Assembly (NCBI RefSeq): GCF_004337985.1
Contig: NC_043741.1
Span: 1,554,269 to 1,618,268, forward strand
Length of the DNA: 64,000 bases
Source of the DNA: Pyricularia pennisetigena
Lineage: Eukaryota; Ascomycota; Sordariomycetes; Magnaporthales; Pyriculariaceae
Direction: 5' to 3'
The position numbers and the translations under genes are program-made. Positions 58,739 through 64,000 of this stretch are shown here, piece after piece. Each line of letters begins with the position of its first letter. Position 1 is the stretch's first letter. The notes beneath the pieces are model-generated. The model did not search any database and was not told the DNA's origin. It worked only from the letters and a program-made list of their open reading frames with translations.

Positions 58739-60467
58739 ATGTCTACCATGATAACCACTACAACTTGGGTGCCGCGAGGCTTTGCGGCACCATTTCCCAA
58801 GAAGTATGACTTTAACGAGGAAGAATTTGAGCGCATCGCGCATCTGGCCAAGCTGCAACTGGACGATGCCAAGGACGACCTTGATGAGGCTCAGGCGCAG
58901 GATGAAGCCGGTGAAGAGGGAGATACAAAGACTGCTCGCGAGTCAAAGGACGAAAAATCTTTGAAGGAGTCCAAGGAATCCACAGAGTACGTATTTTCCA
59001 TGGCGGCGCATTAATGCCCAAAACGGGACATGAATATCTAACTTGGCCTGCAGAATCGACATAAACGACGACGATCTCAAGGAATACGATCTGGAACACT
59101 ACGACGATGATGATGAAGACCCGAATGGAGTAGCGGGACAGGGCATGGGTATTTTTGGAAACGTAAAGTCGCTGGCCTACTATGAGAACAACGAGGACGA
59201 CCCTTACATCACTCTCAAAGATGGAAAGACGGGCGAGGACGACGATGACAGGGAAGATCTCCAAATCTTGGCGACCGACAACCTGCTACTAGCCGCAAAG
59301 GTGGAAGATGAGCTCGCCCATCTGGAAGTCTATGTCTACGAGGATGCCGCCGATAATCTCTATGTCCACCACGATATCATGCTCCCCGCGATACCACTGT
59401 GTGTGGAGTGGCTAGACATCGCCGTGGAGAAGAAGGATACTCCAAAGGATGCAGCAGCAAATTTTGTAGCCATCGGCACGATGGACCCTGATATCGAGAT
59501 TTGGGATCTCGACACGATTGACTGCATGTACCCGAACGCGATTCTGGGTCAGGGAAGTAACGCAGATGAAGCATCAGGCAGGAAGAAGAAGAAGAAGAAG
59601 TCGAAGAAGGTCAACGACGAGTTTCACGTTGACGCCGTACTAGCACTTGCGGCCAACCGAAAACACAGAAACTTGCTCGCCTCTGCATCAGCCGACAAGA
59701 CGGTCAAGCTCTGGGACCTGAACACAACCAAGTGTGCCAAGTCATACAAGTACCACACCGACAAGGTGTGCTCAGTGGCATGGCACCCGGTCGAATCAAC
59801 GGTGCTTCTGAGCGGAAGCTACGACCGGACTATAGTGGCCGCCGACATGCGCGCCCCCGATGCCAAGGCACCCCGCTGGGGCGTCGAGAGCGATGTCGAG
59901 AATGTGAGGTGGGATCCTCATGACCCCAACTTCTTCTTCGTCTCGACAGAAAACGGAATAATTCACTACTACGATGTGCGGAATGCGCCCTCAGACCCGG
60001 CTGCCAGCAAGGCCACCTGGACTTTGCAGGCCCATGACGAGTCTATATCCTCGTTCGACATCAACCCTGTTATTCCCGGATTCATGGTCACCGGCTCAAC
60101 AGACAAGACCGTCAAGCTTTGGAACATCCAGGAATCGGGTCCGTCGATGATTGTTTCGCGCAACCTTGACGTCGGCAAGGTGTTCTCGACAAGTTTTGCC
60201 CCTGATGCCGAAGTTGGCTTCCGCCTGTCGGTTGCAGGAAGCAAGGGAACCGTGACTGTGTGGGACACGAGCACCAACCCGGCCATTCGTCGTGCATTTG
60301 CCGGCAAAATAGCCGACAACAAGGGCGCCGAGGTGAAGGAGAGAGTAATTGGCGTCAACAACGCTGGAGACGACGAAGAGAGTGATTCAGAGGACGATGA
60401 TGACGATGAGGACGACGACGAGGATGGCGATGGCTCAGACAGTGATGAGTCTATGAATGACGCATAG
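58739..60467 (+). CDS. PWP1: periodic tryptophan protein 1 homologue, WD-repeat
   Basis: Nucleolar WD40 protein needed for large-subunit rRNA processing; in animals it also supports rDNA transcription (family knowledge). Exons are 58739-58986 and 59054-60467, giving 553 aa. The start MSTMITTTTWVPRGFAAPFP and YDFNEEEFERIAHLAKLQLD are typical, followed by an acidic stretch. The splice (GA|A) gives EST|EIDINDDDLKEYDLEHYD. WD motifs include IEIWDLD, TVKLWDLN, HYYDVRN, TVKLWNIQ and TVTVWDTS. A basic insert of six Lys lies at about residues 250-255, and the C-terminus is almost entirely Asp/Glu/Ser. A second ATG nine bases later (58748) could be used. The intron has a gtacgt donor. Confidence 0.95.
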
Positions 60468-63400
60468 GTAACCAAGGTACCTAGCTAAGTAATGAGTTTG
60501 TCTGTTGCCATGATTGCCTGCCAATCTCTACAGAGTTCTTTTGCATTCTTTGATAGTGCATGTTACATGGAGTTTCCCCGCGTGCAATGTTGCATCTCGG
60601 TGCTAGTGTTTTCATTGCCGGCAATATGCCTTTTCTATTAAAAACCTAGCGTAAATTTAACCTCCAAATCTATTCCTATGTAAAGCCTCTTCGGAAAAAC
60701 TCGATACGTGATATGCATCCGCCCTTGGGCGATGTGTGGACATCCTCGTCAGCCAAGAATCTAGGCCAGGCAGTGTACCGCGGTAGGTTTATAAATGCAC
60801 CTTGGTTTATTTTAGATATCAGGCAAGGTCATTTTTATTTTTATGATATTTTTATTCTCTGTTCTTTTCAAGGCGCAGCCGTGTCTCAAAGGCGTTTCTT
60901 TTCTCCAGGGTCCAGATGTATCATAGAAGCAAAGATACAGCTTCAGCTCGCCGAGTCGCAAGAGATATGTACAAAAGGGATTCTTGCCCGACGAATAATG
61001 CCGAATGCGACCCCCAAATGACCACAAAAAATAATAATACAAATGACGACCGCAGGGTCAGGATCGGCATGTTGTCATCCTGTCCTCTCCGCCCCCAAAA
61101 AGATTCGGCGAGAACGGAAGCGAAGTAGTTTGCTTTCAATCAGATGACGGGCTCCCCGGGGAAACATTCAAACTTAGACTTGACGCAAGTGATCTCAAGA
61201 CGTCGAACCGTCGGTAAAATTACATGGTATCACAAAGCTGCCCAACAGGCTATTTATTTAAGAGTCAGAGTCGAGAACGAGGCTTTCTGTAATCAAAAGG
61301 CCTCGTCCGATCCTTAAACAGTCTCAACCCTTTCCAATGAGCAGATCTGCATTCCCGTGTGGACCGGCATTGACGTCTTTTGTCATAAGTTGCTCGCCGT
61401 CCGATCCCCCGAGATCGTCATGCGCTAGAGGCGGCACTTATGTAGACGGGCGATGCCCCCCCAAGCTGTTGCAGATCATTAGACTCGCAAGGCTGGGTTC
61501 AATGACGGCATGACCTGGATATGGGGTTCTTGTCTCTTTCTTTCTATTTCTGCGCCAACTCTAGAAAGGTCAGGAGACCAGTCGCCCTTCATTTCTTTAG
61601 TGAAAAGTAAATGTTGGATGGTCACTAATTACTGATTAATTAGACCAAAACCAAGTAATATTGAAGTCATGGAACTGTTCGTAGCTGAAACATCACACAT
61701 GAGCCAGCACATTTAGTTGTAAAACAACCATCCAATCAAAATCAGCTGTCAGTCTGGTACTACCGTATGGTAGTTTCGAATCTGACGGGGCCTGCAGGGA
61801 AGCTGGCAAGGGACTGTGGGGGAGATAGGACCAGGGCTGAACCTACTGCACAAAAAAAGGGCACGCATTCATCCCAATCAAAGTCACGTTCGTGCATACA
61901 GGGCGCCTCAGATTACTTTTTTTATGATGGAGAAGTTTTCTGCTTCTTCAGGTACCTGATCGAAAGGAGAGAGGCAGAAGAAATATCCCCATTGTCTCGC
62001 CAGAAGGCATGTCTAACACGGAGTAAACGCCTCCCGGATCGCCTGGATTCTAGAGTGGCGAGTTCTCCATCATCGAACTAGCCAAGTGCCCCTGGCAATT
62101 CTTACTTTTTCCCCTTTCCCTTGGGTGTGTATGTGCGGATGCGTAGAAAGTGTGTGTGTGTGTGTGTGGATGCTATTTTCAGGTACAGCGAAAAGCCTGG
62201 GCCTTTTCCCCAATAAAAAAAAAAAAAAAAATCCGCCAGGGCGGCGGCGTGGTGGCGCGGCAAGTATCGTCTGTAAATCCCTGTGAGCTTGCAGAAGCGG
62301 CACCAGGCCAAGCCTCAAGCCACCTGTCAAGGTTCAACACACTTCTGTACCACTATGATACGGGAGAAGAAAAACAGGTAAGGAGTTGTTCGCGCGACGC
62401 TGATGTCCGATCCTGGTCTTGTAAATTAAAACGCGCTGATGGTTTCTTTTCTCTTTCTTATTTCGATTGAGATACTACCCATCGATTCAGTTCGAGACGG
62501 AGCTTATTGCTCGGCGTGTTTCTTCAACGGAGCTTCCCAGTGCTAGCACAACCGCACGCACACTTGCATGGTATCTGGATCTTGCTTGTGGCGCTGGCTT
62601 TCCTTGCTATTTTTTGCATGATCGCCTCACTTGCAGCAAGGCAGAGAAGAAAAAGGGGGGCCTGGCGGGCTTGTGGGCGGCGCAGACAGGCGGCTACAGC
62701 ATCTGGATTCTGGTCGGGGCATGGACAAACTGGGCAACTGGGGCACACAAAGGCTTCTCGGGACTGGTTGGGGGTTTTTTTTTGTTTGCTTCCATTGGAG
62801 GGGTGGGGGCGGTCGACGGCGAGTTGACGGAAATGATGGTTACGTTTTGCGGTAGATGAGGGTTTTTTGCTCTGTCTTTCCCCTCCTGCCCTCACTCCTC
62901 CTTCTCCCTCTACGAGGACTTTAAAAAGCCGCGAGCTACTCAGCCAATCGGACCCGGAAGACCGATTAGCTTCGACCCAAAGGGCTCCATCACACATGGG
63001 TATATGCAGGGGTTAGTGGTGGCCCTTTCTTTTTTTTTTCCTGTGCTTCGACCCATGATCAACCAGAGTGGGTGAGTGGGTATTCTTAAAAGAGAAGGTT
63101 ATCGGTACCCGTTAGCTATGCGAGACTTCGCATGAGCAGGTTGTACATGGGACCTTCTTGGCTCTCGCGTCCGTTTGCCTCCGTCGTAGGTCCCACGATG
63201 TTAGGGTGACATTCAAACTGGGCCTCCTTGTCTTTTTGATTGTTGCCCAGCAATCCACCCCGGTCCCGGCTGGTGGCATCAAGTGGACGAGCAAGACACA
63301 AGGGCAGGCTCATGATCACCTTTTGAAGGTGGTGTGCTCCCCTCTCGCCTTCCTATCCGAACCGTTGTCAACCTAACCATCTATCTCTCTTTGGGTTTTA

Positions 63401-64000
63401 GTTCCTTTGTCAACTGTTGTCGTCTTCCCGGCGTAGTCGGGCGATTCACGACAATCAAAACATCTTGGATTCTCTTCTTAACAACTCCTTTCTGTTTGAG
63501 ATTTTTTTTTTCTCCCGATTTGTTTCTTTCAGTGTTTCCACACACCCCCATTAAATTAAGCTTGAAGCCTCCGTCTCCTTCAACAAGTAACTTTCGCCCA
63601 AATTGGAAATTGTCGCAATTCAGCACGGCAACCACTCTCATTCATTCCTAACGCAAAGAAAAAAAAAAAAGAATTTGGAAGCCAGGCCGTTTCCTAACCC
63701 CCTCAGAATTTCATTCAAGTACAAACAAAGAAACCCAGATGTGGGAAGAGTGAAGCACGCTTCTACAGACGAAACACAGGATCGAGAGCCACACTGTCTA
63801 CGGGGAAAGAAGAAACGGCTTTGTCGCACAAAGGCCCTGGACTTAACTCCCACCCCAAGTTTCTCAGCTTCGCGATTGCTTTTCGGGTGACTCCTGCTTT
63901 GCCACGAACGTCATTCCTTTACAAAGACCAGATCGACCGGCGACCGTTTTCTCTTCTTGTCTTGGATTCAGTTTCATTCTACCCTGAGTGTATGGTATAT
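60468..64000. other. right-hand spacer, 3.5 kb
   Basis: 3' flank of PWP1 and further sequence to the window edge. It has GGTACC sites at 60476 and 61951, a TG repeat (62151-62168), an A tract at about 62215-62230 and a T tract near 63029-63038. From about 63500 the sequence is pyrimidine-rich on the + strand, as in fungal 5' leaders, so a gene may start beyond 64000. No ORF here has recognisable motifs. Confidence 0.5.
62151..62168 (+). repeat. TG dinucleotide microsatellite
   Basis: Nine TG units in the right-hand spacer. Confidence 0.8.

Noticed and set aside
1..64000. tRNA genes
   Set aside because: I looked for A-box and B-box pairs near GTTCGA-type words on both strands and found none that could fold into a cloverleaf. 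A covariance-model scan would be decisive.

Overview
The window is nuclear DNA of a filamentous ascomycete. The evidence is eukaryotic housekeeping genes with many short introns (about 50-170 nt) that use GT-AG ends and CTGAC/CTAAC-type branch sites, strongly C/G-ending codons in the larger genes, and long AT-richer spacers with microsatellites and homopolymers. Protein style (Tvp23, Tls1/C9orf78, MBL-fold and RING-like proteins) suggests a Sordariomycete, perhaps Magnaporthales; that rank is my inference and cannot be proved here. I see no rRNA, tRNA, CRISPR, prophage or intact transposon. Assembly gaps lie at 17836-18770 and 24269-24335, with a single N at 54030.

Layout: a possible 3' tail of an off-window gene (1-26); RPL9/uL6 (821-1938, +); a Cys-rich single-pass membrane protein (2828-4099, -); V-ATPase subunit H, VMA13 (6080-7673, +); glycine cleavage T-protein, GCV1 (8224-9621, +); endopolyphosphatase PPN1 (11820-13958, +); acylphosphatase (14487-15113, -); a doubtful small gene (15392-15742, +); the Tls1/C9orf78 splicing factor (16424-17785, +); a RING-like zinc finger protein (19521-21420, -); a 5.5 kb spacer; an MBL-fold protein (26919-28571, +); a penta-EF-hand protein (29483-30526, -); ChaC gamma-glutamylcyclotransferase (31932-33151, +); a glycine-rich RRM protein (33814-34750, -); a 5 kb spacer; a 741-aa unknown protein (39827-42191, +); Tvp23 (42675-43451, -); a CLYBL-like CoA-ester lyase (44117-45265, +); a second single-pass membrane protein (45676-47224, -); a DUF726/TMCO4 alpha/beta-hydrolase-like protein (49782-53961, -); the DEAH helicase PRP16 (55329-58328, -); PWP1 (58739-60467, +); and a 3.5 kb right-hand spacer.

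Most exon models were built by hand from splice sites and checked for reading phase across every junction. The genes do not form a cluster with a shared pathway. Loose themes are RNA processing and ribosome production (RPL9, Tls1, RRM protein, PRP16, PWP1), endomembrane or vacuole function (VMA13, PPN1, Tvp23, DUF726) and small-molecule metabolism (GCV1, acylphosphatase, ChaC, CLYBL). The most unusual feature is very small exons: a 5-nt internal exon in the ChaC gene, 9-nt and 13-nt exons in the acylphosphatase gene, and a 19-nt exon in the penta-EF-hand gene. ORF prediction alone misses all of them. I found no convincing new multi-gene system.
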